Shown one piece after another: positions 1 through 8,604 of a DNA stretch of 64,000 nt. A program made the translations under genes and the position numbers. The DNA lies in NCBI GenBank assembly GCA_016928575.1, contig JAFGKK010000057.1, positions 1 to 64,000 of the forward strand, written 5' to 3'. Source of the stretch: Anaerolineales bacterium (GTDB lineage: Bacteria > Chloroflexota > Anaerolineae > Anaerolineales > RBG-16-64-43). Under the pieces are notes generated by a model that ran no database searches, was not told where the DNA came from, and saw only the letters and a program-made list of their open reading frames with translations. Each line of letters starts with the position of its first letter. The first letter of the stretch is position 1.

Positions 1-69
1 AACTCCGGAATGGGTGGCCGGATAACTCCGGAATCACCGGCCGGATAACTCCGAAACGGGCGGCCGGAT
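1..69. repeat. Three tandem 23-bp repeats at the window edge
   Basis: Three consecutive 23-bp units (1-23, 24-46, 47-69) each begin AACTCCG and end GGCCGGAT; only the centre varies. A decayed fourth unit may follow (TAGGCCGGAAAA). The unit length is not a multiple of three and the frames contain stops, so this is non-coding. The array probably continues left of the window. Confidence 0.8.
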
Positions 70-76
70 TAGGCCG

Positions 77-111
77 GAAAATGCACCACATACTTATCGG
101 TAAAGTGGTGC
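77..111 (-). terminator. Probable terminator of the hydrogenase operon
   Basis: GCACCAC (83-89) pairs perfectly with GTGGTGC (105-111). Read on the minus strand, the hairpin is followed by ATTTTCC. It lies about 25 bases after the stop of the last operon gene, where an intrinsic terminator is expected. The U-run is short. Confidence 0.5.
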
Positions 112-116
112 CCGGC

Positions 117-138
117 CGCCGCTCGGGGCGGCGTTTTT
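117..138 (+). terminator. Hairpin with T-run on the plus strand
   Basis: CGCCGC (117-122) and GCGGCG (128-133) form a short GC stem followed by five T (134-138) on the plus strand. It could end a transcript entering from the left. It overlaps the stop codon of the convergent protease gene. Confidence 0.4.
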
Positions 139-712
139 ATCCCCCGAGAATCCGTCCGGCGATCTCCTCGATCGCACACTGAACCTCCGCCGAAACGGGC
201 TCGTCGAATTCCATGCGACCGGGCTGGATTCCGAGGACCGCCGTCCGGCAGCCGAGTTCGGCGCACAGGTATCCTGCAAATCCGCCCATCGGAAAGGTGT
301 GGGTCGAGGCGGTTCCGTCGTCGATCTCCTGCGGTTCGATCCAACGTACCGTCCCGGGTGGTTCGCCCAACTCCGCGGCATCGAGGAAGATCACCCAATC
401 CGGCCCGAACCGGCGCAGCGGGCCGGCGCTGGCTTCCGGCCGCAAGCCGGCTTCAAAATACAACCGGACGGCGCAAGGCTTGGCTGCGGACGCATGCCGT
501 TTGGCCGTGGAGGGCATGGGGGGAGGCTTTTCGAGCGGGAGGGTGTTGGAAGCGGGAGTCTCGGGTGAGGCCTGCTGCAGACGCCGCACCAGGTGGATGC
601 CGGCCGCGTCGTCGCCCCGCAAATCCTGGCCCACGCCCACAAAAGCAAGCCGGCGGCTTTTCCGGAGGATTCCCGTAAGCCGTTGTTCCCAATCGGACGT
701 CATGCTTTCCAT
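137..712 (-). CDS. hycI: [NiFe] hydrogenase maturation protease (M52, HycI/HyaD type)
   Basis: Endopeptidase that removes the C-terminal tail of the [NiFe] large subunit once nickel is inserted. The N-terminus carries the family pattern GVGQDLRGDD (residues 26-35), followed by VIFLDA, a HTFPMGG segment and a terminal LGIQPGRMEF block, all typical of M52. About 35 extra Pro/Ala/Lys-rich residues (roughly 47-82) sit after the first helix and are not typical. It is the last gene of the hydrogenase operon, 41 bases after the NuoH-like gene, and its likely substrate is encoded at 8605-9744. The start could be ATG 712 or ATG 703; neither has a strong Shine-Dalgarno. The protein has 191 residues from 712. 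Confidence 0.85.
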   Translation of the reverse strand: MESMTSDWEQRLTGILRKSRRLAFVGVGQDLRGDDAAGIHLVRRLQQASPETPASNTLPLEKPPPMPSTAKRHASAAKPCAVRLYFEAGLRPEASAGPLRRFGPDWVIFLDAAELGEPPGTVRWIEPQEIDDGTASTHTFPMGGFAGYLCAELGCRTAVLGIQPGRMEFDEPVSAEVQCAIEEIAGRILGG

Positions 713-753
713 CTTTGCAAAGGTGCCGTATCGAGCGGATGGACCGGCGGGCT

Positions 754-1725
754 TTACAGGAACAAGCCTTTGATCACGACCATGATCAGGATGTGGATCA
801 TGGCCAGCGGCGTGAGGTATTGCCAGGCGAAGTGGATCAGCTGGTCGATGCGGATGCGCGCGAACAAGGCCCGGATGACCGAGAGCAGAACCACGACCAG
901 CAGGGTCTTCAGGATGAAGAGCGCGAACCCCCCGAGCAGATTGTCGGAGAACCCGCCCAGGAACACGGCCGCGATCAATCCCGCACCCACGACCATCTCC
1001 ACGTCGATCGCCAAGTGGATGAAGGCCAGCTTGCGGCCGGAGTATTCGGTGAACGTGCCGCCGACGATCTCCGTTTCCGCGTGCGGCAGGTCGAACGGCA
1101 CCCGCTCCAGTTTCGCCTGCAGGGCGATGAGCGCGACGATGAAGCCGAGGGCGTTGGAAAGCAGGAGCAGCGGGTGGGCCTGGTAGAACAGCGAGACATC
1201 CACTAACCGCCAGGAGCCGGCCAGGATCGCCGAACCGAGGACCGCCAGGTAGAGCGGCACTTCGTACCCGAACAGCATCGTGATCACCCGCGTTCCGCCG
1301 ATCGCCGAGAAGGAATCGGAGGAATACCAGCCGGCCAGGAAGAAGATCAATGTCGGCAGGGTGAGCAGGAAGACGACCACGATCAAATCCCCCGGAAAGG
1401 AGATGAAGGAAGGCGTGGAAGCCGAATAATGCCACAGCGGCAGGTACATTGCGGCCGTGCAGACCACCGCCAGGATGACGATCGGCAGGAGGGTGAACAT
1501 CACCGGATCGGCCCTAGTCGGAAGGATATCTTCCTTGGCCAACAGCTTTACGAAATCCGCGACCGGCTGAAGGATGCCCTGGGGGCCGGTGAACAGCGGC
1601 CCGATCCGGTTCTGCAGGCGCGCGTACACTTTGCGGTCGACCCATTCGCAGAACGTGGCGTACAGGAACAAAAACAACAGACCGGGATACACGAACAAGT
1701 AAAGCAGGGTTTTCAGAACCTCCAT
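754..1725 (-). CDS. NuoH/EchB-like membrane subunit of hydrogenase
   Basis: Polytopic subunit of 323 residues that joins the peripheral redox arm to the ion-pumping arm. The N-terminus has the family signature VDRKVYARLQNRIGP, and a cytoplasmic loop reads VPFDLPHAETEI then TEYSGRKLAF, which is closer to the NuoH/Fpo loop than to the Hyf/Mbh version. About eight hydrophobic helices are visible. AGGAG precedes the ATG by six bases. It follows the NuoA-like gene by 80 bases in the same operon. Whether it has any quinone-site remnant cannot be judged from sequence alone, but no quinone-linked partner is encoded nearby. Confidence 0.88.
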   Translation of the reverse strand: MEVLKTLLYLFVYPGLLFLFLYATFCEWVDRKVYARLQNRIGPLFTGPQGILQPVADFVKLLAKEDILPTRADPVMFTLLPIVILAVVCTAAMYLPLWHYSASTPSFISFPGDLIVVVFLLTLPTLIFFLAGWYSSDSFSAIGGTRVITMLFGYEVPLYLAVLGSAILAGSWRLVDVSLFYQAHPLLLLSNALGFIVALIALQAKLERVPFDLPHAETEIVGGTFTEYSGRKLAFIHLAIDVEMVVGAGLIAAVFLGGFSDNLLGGFALFILKTLLVVVLLSVIRALFARIRIDQLIHFAWQYLTPLAMIHILIMVVIKGLFL

Positions 1726-1805
1726 ACCGACTCCTTATCTATGGCAAAATGCTTCCGCCGCATCCCGGGCCCGCCCTCCGGGAGACACCTCCGCCGATCC
1801 CCGGA

Positions 1806-2138
1806 TCAACTCCGGGTGATCAGCGCTGCAACGGAGAGGGAAATCATCAACAGGTACGGCACCGCCAGGAGCGCCAGCGCGCCCGCCGGAACGGTGGCCA
1901 CGACCAGAACGGATACGTGCATGATCGTGAAGAACAGCGCGATGTGGAAGAACAGCCGGTAGTTGATCTGGATCGCGCTGTCCGGCATGTCCTCGCCGCA
2001 GGCGTAGGACTCCAGTTTGTCGCCGACCTTGGTCGGCTTCGGCGCAAGGAATCCGGCCGACCAAAAAAGCGCGAAGCAGGCGGCGAGGAATATCAGAAAT
2101 ACGACCGGCGGGGAGAGCAGAATGTCCGGAATGCCCAT
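1806..2138 (-). CDS. NuoA-like small membrane subunit
   Basis: A 110-residue protein with three hydrophobic helices. Between helices 1 and 2 it has KLESYACGEDMP, the equivalent of the conserved YxCG loop of NuoA/NdhC that contacts the NuoH-NuoD junction in complex I. It starts 3 bases after the NuoK-like gene ends. NuoA homologues belong to complex I and Fpo, while simpler group 4 hydrogenases such as Ech, Coo and Hyf lack one, which makes this gene informative about the complex. Identification rests on size, topology and the YACG loop. Confidence 0.8.
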   Translation of the reverse strand: MGIPDILLSPPVVFLIFLAACFALFWSAGFLAPKPTKVGDKLESYACGEDMPDSAIQINYRLFFHIALFFTIMHVSVLVVATVPAGALALLAVPYLLMISLSVAALITRS

Positions 2139-2141
2139 GGG

Positions 2142-2450
2142 TCAGCCCTTCAGGTTGGTCAACTGTTCGATGTCCAGCGTCTTCGTATGGCGGTGGATGT
2201 TGATGATCACCGCCAAGGCCGTCGCCAGCACGCAGACCTCCACCACGATAAAGGAGATCGCCAGGCTCTGGCTGGTGAGGATGTTGTTCTTCTCGTAGCC
2301 GGTGGCGATCAGCGCCAGCAAGATTCCCTTGGAGACGATCTCGATCCCGATCAGCATGCGGATCAGGTTCTTCATCGTCAGCAGGGCATAGAGGCCGATC
2401 GCCACGAGCAAGGCGACGAAGGCCATGTTGATGATCCAGGTGTCACTCAT
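2142..2450 (-). CDS. NuoK/HyfE/MrpC-like subunit
   Basis: A 102-residue, three-helix protein. The segment NLIRMLIGIEIVSKG matches the NuoK/MrpC signature, with a membrane glutamate in helix 2 (GIEI) and a second one in the third helix (VVEVCV), the two residues that carry protons in NuoK. It overlaps the NuoJ-like gene by 8 bases, indicating tight translational coupling. It would form part of the E-channel between the NuoH-like subunit and the antiporter-like subunits. Confidence 0.88.
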   Translation of the reverse strand: MSDTWIINMAFVALLVAIGLYALLTMKNLIRMLIGIEIVSKGILLALIATGYEKNNILTSQSLAISFIVVEVCVLATALAVIINIHRHTKTLDIEQLTNLKG

Positions 2451-2919
2451 CTTCGCTCCTTTTGCGGAACAGAGCCAGCACGCAGAAGACCCCGGCCAGG
2501 AGGACGGCGATCTGCCCGATCAGGTCGAACGTCCTCTGGCTCCACAACACCGTCCCGAGATCTGCCGCTTCGGGCGCGGCGGGAAGGGCGGGGAGGGCGC
2601 CGAGGAATTGCCGCATCACCAGGAAATCGGCGACGGCCATCCCGACCACGAACACGGGCAACAGGTAGCGTCCGAATCTCCGTTCCTTCACTTCCCCCTC
2701 GCCCTTAGTCAGACTAATGGTGGCGATGAACAGCACGGTGATCAGCCCGGCCACGACGGAGATCTCGAACACGCCCGCATACGCGGCACCCAATTCGAAG
2801 AAGGTCATCGCCAGGAAGATGCTGGCGCCGGCGAGGGAGATCGCCGCCTTGAGCAGGTCCGTGGCGAGGATCGCCAGGATCGAACAGAGCACCAATCCGC
2901 ACAACAGGAAGATATGCAT
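2443..2919 (-). CDS. NuoJ-like membrane subunit
   Basis: A 158-residue protein with about five helices. The third region reads FELGAAYAGVFEISVVAGLITVLFIATISL, close to the NuoJ pattern around its conserved helix-3 segment, here with membrane Glu. The stretch between helices 4 and 5 is Pro/Ala-rich and variable, as in NuoJ. Its start abuts the stop of the NuoN-like gene and its end overlaps the NuoK-like gene. A relation to MbhD/MrpB-type subunits is the alternative. Confidence 0.78.
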   Translation of the reverse strand: MHIFLLCGLVLCSILAILATDLLKAAISLAGASIFLAMTFFELGAAYAGVFEISVVAGLITVLFIATISLTKGEGEVKERRFGRYLLPVFVVGMAVADFLVMRQFLGALPALPAAPEAADLGTVLWSQRTFDLIGQIAVLLAGVFCVLALFRKRSEDE

Positions 2920-4398
2920 TTAGAACCCCGGGAGGTGGAGGACGGATTGTCCGGCGGTGAGGGCATCCGCCGCCGGCTGGATCCAATTCTGGATGACGAA
3001 CGGAAAGCCCAGCCCCACGAGCACGCACACGGCGCCGAGCAGGATCGAGGAGGCCGACATCCAGAACGGCGCCTCGCGGACGTTTTGCCAGGCCTCGTTC
3101 AGCTTGCCGAAAAACGCGCGCCGCTGCAGCACCAGGTAGTACCACAGCGTCAGGATCCCGGCCAGGGCGGCGATCAACGCGCCCGCATAGAGCTTCGCCT
3201 GGATCAGCGCCAACAGGATGATAAGCTTGCTCCAAAAGCCGTTCAACGGGGGAACGCCGGCGATCGCCAGCGAGCCGATGACACTGGTTCCCGCGGTGAT
3301 CGGCATCCGCTTGCCCAGCCCGCCCAGCTTGTCCAACTCCCGCGTCCCGGTGGCGTGCTCCAGCGCTCCGGCGTTGAGGAACAGCAAGCCCTTGGCGGAG
3401 GCGTGGTTCAGCAGGTGGAAGAGGCCGCCGAGGATTCCAAGCGGCGTTCCGATCCCGATCCCGAGGACGATATATCCGACCTGGCTGATGGAGGAGTAGG
3501 CGAGCATTCGTTTGACGTCGTTTTGCCCCAGGGCCAGGAAGGCTCCCGTGAGGATCGATACGATCCCGAGGATCATCAGGATGTTTTCGATCGCCGACGA
3601 GAGGCCGAAAACGGTCAGCACGACCCGGATCAGGGTGTACACCCCGAGGACTTTGATCAGCACGCCCGAAAGCATCGCCGAGATGGGCGCCGGAGCGGAG
3701 GAATGCGCGTCCGGAAGCCAGGCGTGGAAGGGGACCAGCGCGGCTTTCAAGCCGAACGCCATCAGGAACAGCGCCGCGCACAAGGCGGCGGCCCCCTGGG
3801 CGTCGAGCGCCGCGAGCCCGGCGGCGACGGCGGAAAGCTTGAGGCTTCCCGTCAGCCCAAACAGGACGGCGATGCTCAGCAGGAGGAACGCCGTCGCCAC
3901 TGCCGAGAGCATCAGGTACTTCAACGAAGCCTCGAGCTCTTCCCGCTTCCGCCCGAACGCGATCAGCCCGTAAGAGGCGATCGCCGCCGCCTCCAGGAAG
4001 ATGTACATCGTGAACAGGTCGTCGGCCAGGATCAGGCCGTTCATGCCGGCAATCATGATCAGGAGCAGTGCGTAAAAAATCGCCTTCCCGTCGTAGTGTT
4101 CCATGTAGTCGATTGAATACAGGGTCACGCCCAGCCCCACCAGCGCGACGGTCAGCAGCAGGAGGATGTTGAAGCTGTCGAGCGTCAGGGTGATGTTGAG
4201 GGTCATGTCCGGCAGGGCGGCCTGCAGAAGGTTCGGCCCCGTAAGCACGAGCTCCCGGGCGCAGAAGATTCCGTAGCCCAGCAGGAAGAGCAGGGTCAGG
4301 TTGGCCACCAGGTCCGGCAGAAAGCGCTTGGAAATTTTGCCGAGCAGGGGCATGATGCCGGCCAGGACCAAGGGAAGGGCGAGGAACGGAATACTCAT
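2920..4398 (-). CDS. Antiporter-like subunit (NuoN/NuoM/MrpD type)
   Basis: A 492-residue protein of the proton-conducting membrane transporter family, with about 14 helices. The ion-path residues are visible: Glu in FLEAAAIASYG (helix 5), Lys in GLKAALVPFHAWLPDA (helix 7), Lys in LIKVLGVY (helix 8) and Lys in FWSKLIIL (helix 12). AGGAG lies five bases before the ATG. It is one of three such subunits in the operon. Its shorter C-terminus, with no lateral helix, resembles NuoM/NuoN rather than NuoL. Confidence 0.88.
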   Translation of the reverse strand: MSIPFLALPLVLAGIMPLLGKISKRFLPDLVANLTLLFLLGYGIFCARELVLTGPNLLQAALPDMTLNITLTLDSFNILLLLTVALVGLGVTLYSIDYMEHYDGKAIFYALLLIMIAGMNGLILADDLFTMYIFLEAAAIASYGLIAFGRKREELEASLKYLMLSAVATAFLLLSIAVLFGLTGSLKLSAVAAGLAALDAQGAAALCAALFLMAFGLKAALVPFHAWLPDAHSSAPAPISAMLSGVLIKVLGVYTLIRVVLTVFGLSSAIENILMILGIVSILTGAFLALGQNDVKRMLAYSSISQVGYIVLGIGIGTPLGILGGLFHLLNHASAKGLLFLNAGALEHATGTRELDKLGGLGKRMPITAGTSVIGSLAIAGVPPLNGFWSKLIILLALIQAKLYAGALIAALAGILTLWYYLVLQRRAFFGKLNEAWQNVREAPFWMSASSILLGAVCVLVGLGFPFVIQNWIQPAADALTAGQSVLHLPGF

Positions 4399-4414
4399 CG
4401 TTTCTCCTTAACGG

Positions 4415-6274
4415 CTAGAAAATCCAAAGCAGGATCAGCAGGGCGGCGAAGCCCGCCAAACACCAGGCGAGGTAGTTCGGGTAAAACCCATTGTGCACGG
4501 TCCGCAGTCCGCGGATGATGAGCTTGCCCGCCCCGACGGCGCCTTTCTCGTAAACCGCGTCGATCGGCCGGTCGACGGCGCGGAAGATGGCGTTTGAAAA
4601 AGCCCGCAGGACCTTCAGGCCCTGTTCATAGAGGTCCAGGCGCCGTTCCTCGCTCCAGCGGTAGAACGCGCTCAGAACCGGAATGCCGTGGATGATTTCG
4701 GAGGCAAGGTAAGCCCGCTTCTGCGCCCGGTACCAGCCGAACAGATGGATGCCCAAGCCCACGGCCAGCATCCCGATCGAGATCAGCGCCACGGGAGTGA
4801 AAACGTCCAGCGCGTGGCCGGTCAGGTCCAGGTGTTCGCCGGCGGCCAGGCGGCCTTCCAACACCGGCTGGATGAAGGCGTTGAGCGGCAGGGAATTCGC
4901 CACGCCGAACAGGATGCAGAGGAAAGCCAGCGTCAGCAGCGGCAGGAGCATGGCGGCCGGGCTTTCCTTTGCCGCCGGGATTTCCTTGCTGCGCGGCCCG
5001 AGGAAGATGGCATGGCCGGCTTTCAGGAAGGAGGCGAACGTGAAGATCGCCCCGACCCAAGCCGCGGCGGCGAAGGCCGGGTAGCCCGTCTCGAGCGAAC
5101 CGTGGAAGATCATTTCCTTGGAGACGAATCCGTTGAGCGGCCAGACTCCGGAAATGGCCAGGGCGCAGACGCCGAAGCCGACGGCGGTGAGGGGCAGTTC
5201 CCGGAACAGCCCGCCCAGCTTCTTGAGCTCGGTCGTCCCGGTTCGGTGCTCGACGGATCCGGCGCTGAGGAACAGGCCGCTTTTGTAGATCGCGTGATTG
5301 ACCATGTGGAAGATTCCGCCGGCGATGCCGACCGGTGTCGCGCTGCCGATTCCGAGGATCATGTACCCCACCTGGCTGATGGCGTGGAACGAGAGCAGTT
5401 TCTTGAAGTCCTTTTGAATCAGCGCCATCAGGACCGCCAGAACGATCGTAAACGCCCCGATCGTCATTAGGACGATCGAAAGCGCGCTGTGGGCTTCCAG
5501 CGAGAAGATGTCCAGGCAGATCCGCGAGAGCAGGTAAATCCCGAGCAGTTTTTCCAGCGAGGCGGGCAGAAAGGCCATCACGCTCACCGGGGCGTCCAGC
5601 GCCGCATCGGGGATCCAGGTGTGGAACGGCATCGCGCCCGCCTTGCCGATCGCGCCGATCATCATCAGCAGGAAGCTGGCCGCGGCCGGGCCTTCGGGCG
5701 CGACCGAGAGACCAGACATCTGCGCCGACCCGTTCGTGGTCCACAGGATGGCGATGCCGAGGACGAGGCAGAAATCGCAGAAGGCGGAGATCAGCAGCGC
5801 TTTAACCGCGGTGCGTGGGGAATCCTTCGTCCCCAGGCTGATCAGCGCGTAGAGCGTGGGCAGCAGAGCCTCCCAGAAGAACAGCAGGACGAGGAAGTTG
5901 TCGGCCAGGACCGCGCCGCCGGCGGCCGCCAGGGTGAGCAGGAAATATCCGAAATACTCCTTGGCCCGCGGATGCCCGCCCATCTTCGCCAGCGAAAAAA
6001 GGCAGATCAGAAAGCCGAAGATGCCTATCCAGAGTAGGATGAAGCGGCTCAACGCCGCTAGGCGCAGGTCGAAAGCGATGATTCCCGCCATCCACGGATG
6101 GGAGAGCGAAAGGTCCTCCGCGGCGAACAGCCGCGCGTCGACGTACAGCAGACCCGCCGTGCCGAGCAAGGCCAGGATGCCCGCCGGGGTTTTCCAGCGC
6201 GCGGGAAAAAGCAGGATCACAACGCCCAGAATCAGCGGAAGGAGGATCGGGATGAGCAGCGTGTCGGGTGTCAT
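4415..6274 (-). CDS. NuoL-like antiporter subunit with lateral-helix C-terminus
   Basis: A 619-residue member of the proton-conducting transporter family. Key residues are retained: Glu in FFWEALLPTLY, Lys in IGKAGAMPFHTWIPDA, Lys in EKLLGIYLL and Lys in FVSKEMIFH. The C-terminal ~130 residues add a helix, a long amphipathic stretch (WSEERRLDLYEQ onward) and a last membrane helix, as in NuoL of complex I, where this element runs along the membrane arm. Its ATG overlaps the stop of the upstream gene by four bases (ATGA), and this start also fits the family N-terminus. An open frame extends further upstream but is a shadow of the neighbouring gene. Confidence 0.88.
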   Translation of the reverse strand: MTPDTLLIPILLPLILGVVILLFPARWKTPAGILALLGTAGLLYVDARLFAAEDLSLSHPWMAGIIAFDLRLAALSRFILLWIGIFGFLICLFSLAKMGGHPRAKEYFGYFLLTLAAAGGAVLADNFLVLLFFWEALLPTLYALISLGTKDSPRTAVKALLISAFCDFCLVLGIAILWTTNGSAQMSGLSVAPEGPAAASFLLMMIGAIGKAGAMPFHTWIPDAALDAPVSVMAFLPASLEKLLGIYLLSRICLDIFSLEAHSALSIVLMTIGAFTIVLAVLMALIQKDFKKLLSFHAISQVGYMILGIGSATPVGIAGGIFHMVNHAIYKSGLFLSAGSVEHRTGTTELKKLGGLFRELPLTAVGFGVCALAISGVWPLNGFVSKEMIFHGSLETGYPAFAAAAWVGAIFTFASFLKAGHAIFLGPRSKEIPAAKESPAAMLLPLLTLAFLCILFGVANSLPLNAFIQPVLEGRLAAGEHLDLTGHALDVFTPVALISIGMLAVGLGIHLFGWYRAQKRAYLASEIIHGIPVLSAFYRWSEERRLDLYEQGLKVLRAFSNAIFRAVDRPIDAVYEKGAVGAGKLIIRGLRTVHNGFYPNYLAWCLAGFAALLILLWIF

Positions 6275-7701
6275 GGCACCAGTCCTAGGATCTGGAGTGT
6301 TGCAGTGTCCACCAATTGCATCGGGTAGAAAACCAGAATTCCGCCCGCGACCGAAAAGGCGGCCAACCCCAGCACCGCCAGGAGCATCGAGGGCGTGCCC
6401 TCCCGGGCGTCGGATTTTGCGTCTCCCAGAAAGACCGCATGGAACAGGCGGAACAGGTAGAACGCGGTGAGCACGGCGATCAACAGCGCGGCGGCCGCCA
6501 ACCACAGTTTGCCGGCTTCCACCGTCCCCAGGATCACCATGAATTTGGGGAAGAAACCGCCCAGGGGCGGGATCCCGATCACGGAAAAGGCGCAGAGGAA
6601 GAAGGCGGCGGCCGTCAGCGGCATGGTTTTGATCAGGCCGCCGAGCTCGCGGATGTCGCGTTTGTGGGTGGAATGCTCGACGATCCCGGCGCAGAGGAAC
6701 AGGCCGGCTTTGCCCAGGCCGTGCATCAGGATGTAGAGCAGCGACCCGGCGATCCCGATCGGCCCGGAGACGCTCAGCCCCAGGAAGATGTATCCGATCT
6801 GGCTGATCGTGGAATAGGCGAGGATCCGTTTGAGGTCGTTCTCGACCGCGGCGGCGCAGGCGGCCACGAGGCTGGAAGCCATCGCCAGCACGGCGATCCC
6901 GTCCGCCCAGCCCGGCGGAAGGACAAAGGTGGCGTTGAACAGCCGGGCATAGGCGTAGACGCCGATCTTGACCAGCACCGCCGCGTGGAGCATCGAAGTC
7001 ACCGTGGAGGGGGCGACGCCGGCGTCCGGCAGCCAGGTGTGGAGCGGCAGGGTGGCCGATTTGGCGAAGATCCCGACCAGGACCAACAGCACGATCGCGC
7101 CGGTCAGGCCGACCCCGTGCATTTTGGTCAGATCGAACGTCCCGGTTTGGCCGTGGATCAGCAGAAACCCCACCAGCATCACCACCGCCGAACCGAAGGT
7201 GAACAGGAACGCCTTGTCGGCCTTGACGACGTGTTCCTTGCCGCGGTAGAACCCGATCAGCCGCCAGGAGCAGATGGCGGTGACCTCCCAAAACAGGTAC
7301 AGGAAGATCAGGTTCGAGGAATAGACCAACCCCATCATCGCCCCGATAAACAAGAGGAACATCGCATAATATTCGTTTTGATGCTCCTCGCGCTCCATAT
7401 ACCCGATGGAATAAATGAGGATCACGGCCCCGACGGACGACGAGACGACCGACATGAACACCGACAGCGCGTCCACGGTGAGGATGAAATCCACCCCCAG
7501 CAGGAGATTCCAATAGAGGATCAGGTTTCCGCCCCCGACGGCGAACGGGATCAGCAGCATCGCAAAGGCGGCGGTGGCCAGGCCGAGTACAACGGCCCAG
7601 AGCGATCTCGCGCGGGGGGAGAGCCAACCGGCCAGGGGAACGCTGAACGCCCCCAGGATCGGAACGAAGATTGCCAGGAGGGTTATCGTTTCAATAGGCA
7701 T
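6271..7701 (-). CDS. Antiporter-like subunit (NuoM/MrpA/MrpD type)
   Basis: A 476-residue polytopic protein, third antiporter-like subunit and first gene of the membrane module. Conserved ion-path residues are present: Glu in FWEVTAICSW, Lys in FAKSATLPLHTWLPDA, Lys in LVKIGVYAYAR and Lys in FFPKFMVI. The start at ATG 7701 is chosen because the first helix begins there; the frame stays open 25 codons upstream, but that part is unlike the family. It is separated from the ferredoxin-like gene by 376 bases that hold a promoter. Confidence 0.87.
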   Translation of the reverse strand: MPIETITLLAIFVPILGAFSVPLAGWLSPRARSLWAVVLGLATAAFAMLLIPFAVGGGNLILYWNLLLGVDFILTVDALSVFMSVVSSSVGAVILIYSIGYMEREEHQNEYYAMFLLFIGAMMGLVYSSNLIFLYLFWEVTAICSWRLIGFYRGKEHVVKADKAFLFTFGSAVVMLVGFLLIHGQTGTFDLTKMHGVGLTGAIVLLVLVGIFAKSATLPLHTWLPDAGVAPSTVTSMLHAAVLVKIGVYAYARLFNATFVLPPGWADGIAVLAMASSLVAACAAAVENDLKRILAYSTISQIGYIFLGLSVSGPIGIAGSLLYILMHGLGKAGLFLCAGIVEHSTHKRDIRELGGLIKTMPLTAAAFFLCAFSVIGIPPLGGFFPKFMVILGTVEAGKLWLAAAALLIAVLTAFYLFRLFHAVFLGDAKSDAREGTPSMLLAVLGLAAFSVAGGILVFYPMQLVDTATLQILGLVP

Positions 7702-8077
7702 GGGAGAGTCGCATCTGTCCTTGGGTGGATTTCCTTCTGCGGCGGTGAGGCCGCCTTTCCGGAAAAGCCTCCGCACCAGCCCGGTCCGGGGGGGCTTTCC
7801 TCGGGCGGCGCCGGGCGGGTTGTCGACCGGGCGCGCATCGATTCACCGGCAGTGTTCGGTCGGCGGTCGGCGGCCCGCAGGAAGGCCTTCGCTGTCCGGA
7901 ATGTTTCCGGAGCCCGGAAATGAGAGACGCGTTGTTCCGATTTGCGGAGAATGCGGCCGCGATTCCCGGCGGCGCCTCGGGCGTCCATCCCGGTCCGGCC
8001 TCGGGAAATCCGCGGGTGGGTATTATACATTCCCCGCCGGCGGCTGACAATCTTCCACCGCCTCCCGCGGGACGTCG
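7702..8077 (-). other. Long leader between the two hydrogenase modules
   Basis: No credible gene lies in these 376 bases; open frames here have no recognisable protein character. The stretch contains a sigma-70-like promoter (8022-8050) and therefore a predicted 5' leader of about 310 nt for the membrane-module genes. Several GC-rich inverted repeats occur, such as TCCGGAA/TTTCCGGA near 7898-7915, but no known riboswitch motif was recognised. Confidence 0.5.
8022..8050 (-). promoter_or_regulatory. Promoter for the membrane-arm genes
   Basis: On the minus strand TTGTCA (8045-8050) is separated by exactly 17 bases from a perfect TATAAT (8022-8027). It lies just after the stop of the ferredoxin-like gene and points to the antiporter-like genes, so the membrane module can be transcribed separately from the peripheral module. 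Confidence 0.7.
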
Positions 8078-8497
8078 CTACAGCTTCAGCTGCGGAACTT
8101 CCAACTCGGTTTTCTTTAAGAAGTCCTTCAAGTCCTGGTCGCGTCCGTACATCACCGTGAACGGCTCGCGCTTGAGCGCGGCGTTCGCCCAATGCTCGTT
8201 CGACATCTCCAGACAGTTGAAGCGGCAATTGACGACGCATTGGGAGCAATAGGTGCAGCGGTCGGCGTGGAAACGCATGATGAATCGCTTGTTGGGCTTG
8301 TCGACGGCGATGATTTCGATCGCGTTGGCGGGGCAATCCTTCATGCACAGCTGACAGCCGGTGCATTTTTCCGGATTGTAGCGGACGACGCCGCGCAGGC
8401 GCTGCGGTACCGGGGATTGCTGGAGGGGGAAATTCACCGTCGCCGGCCGGCGGAACACGGAACGGAGGATTTCGCCCAACATCGAGCCGATTTTCAT
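8078..8497 (-). CDS. NuoI/EchF-like 2[4Fe-4S] ferredoxin subunit
   Basis: A 139-residue peripheral subunit with two CxxCxxCxxxC motifs (Cys 45/48/51/55, the last followed by Pro, and Cys 81/84/87/91), the pattern of NuoI, EchF and HyfH that passes electrons from ferredoxin to the small subunit. The start at ATG 8497 has GGGAG seven bases upstream; an upstream in-frame extension is low complexity and overlaps the large-subunit gene. It is the fourth gene of the peripheral module, 107 bases after the large subunit. With no NADH or formate module in the window, reduced ferredoxin is the most likely partner (inference). Confidence 0.9.
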   Translation of the reverse strand: MKIGSMLGEILRSVFRRPATVNFPLQQSPVPQRLRGVVRYNPEKCTGCQLCMKDCPANAIEIIAVDKPNKRFIMRFHADRCTYCSQCVVNCRFNCLEMSNEHWANAALKREPFTVMYGRDQDLKDFLKKTELEVPQLKL

Positions 8498-8604
8498 GGA
8501 AGAGCTCCCTTTGCGGCTGCGGCGCAACCCTCCCGCCGCCGCGGGCGCCGGGAGAACGGCGGTATGGCTGGCGGTCGGGTGGACGCGCGCGGGCGCCGCA
8601 GGTT

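Noticed and set aside
1-69. CRISPR array
   Set aside because: Units are contiguous 23-mers with ~5 variable bases in the middle, not repeats separated by spacers; no cas genes are present.
4415-7627. A 1070-codon open frame across two antiporter-like genes
   Set aside because: Only 4415-6274 encodes the NuoL-like protein; the upstream half is the antisense-free shadow of the overlapping 6271-7701 gene.
7691-8050. A 119-codon minus-strand ORF in the gap of the hydrogenase operon
   Set aside because: Arg/Pro-rich low-complexity product, overlaps the internal promoter and the next start, and shows no family features.
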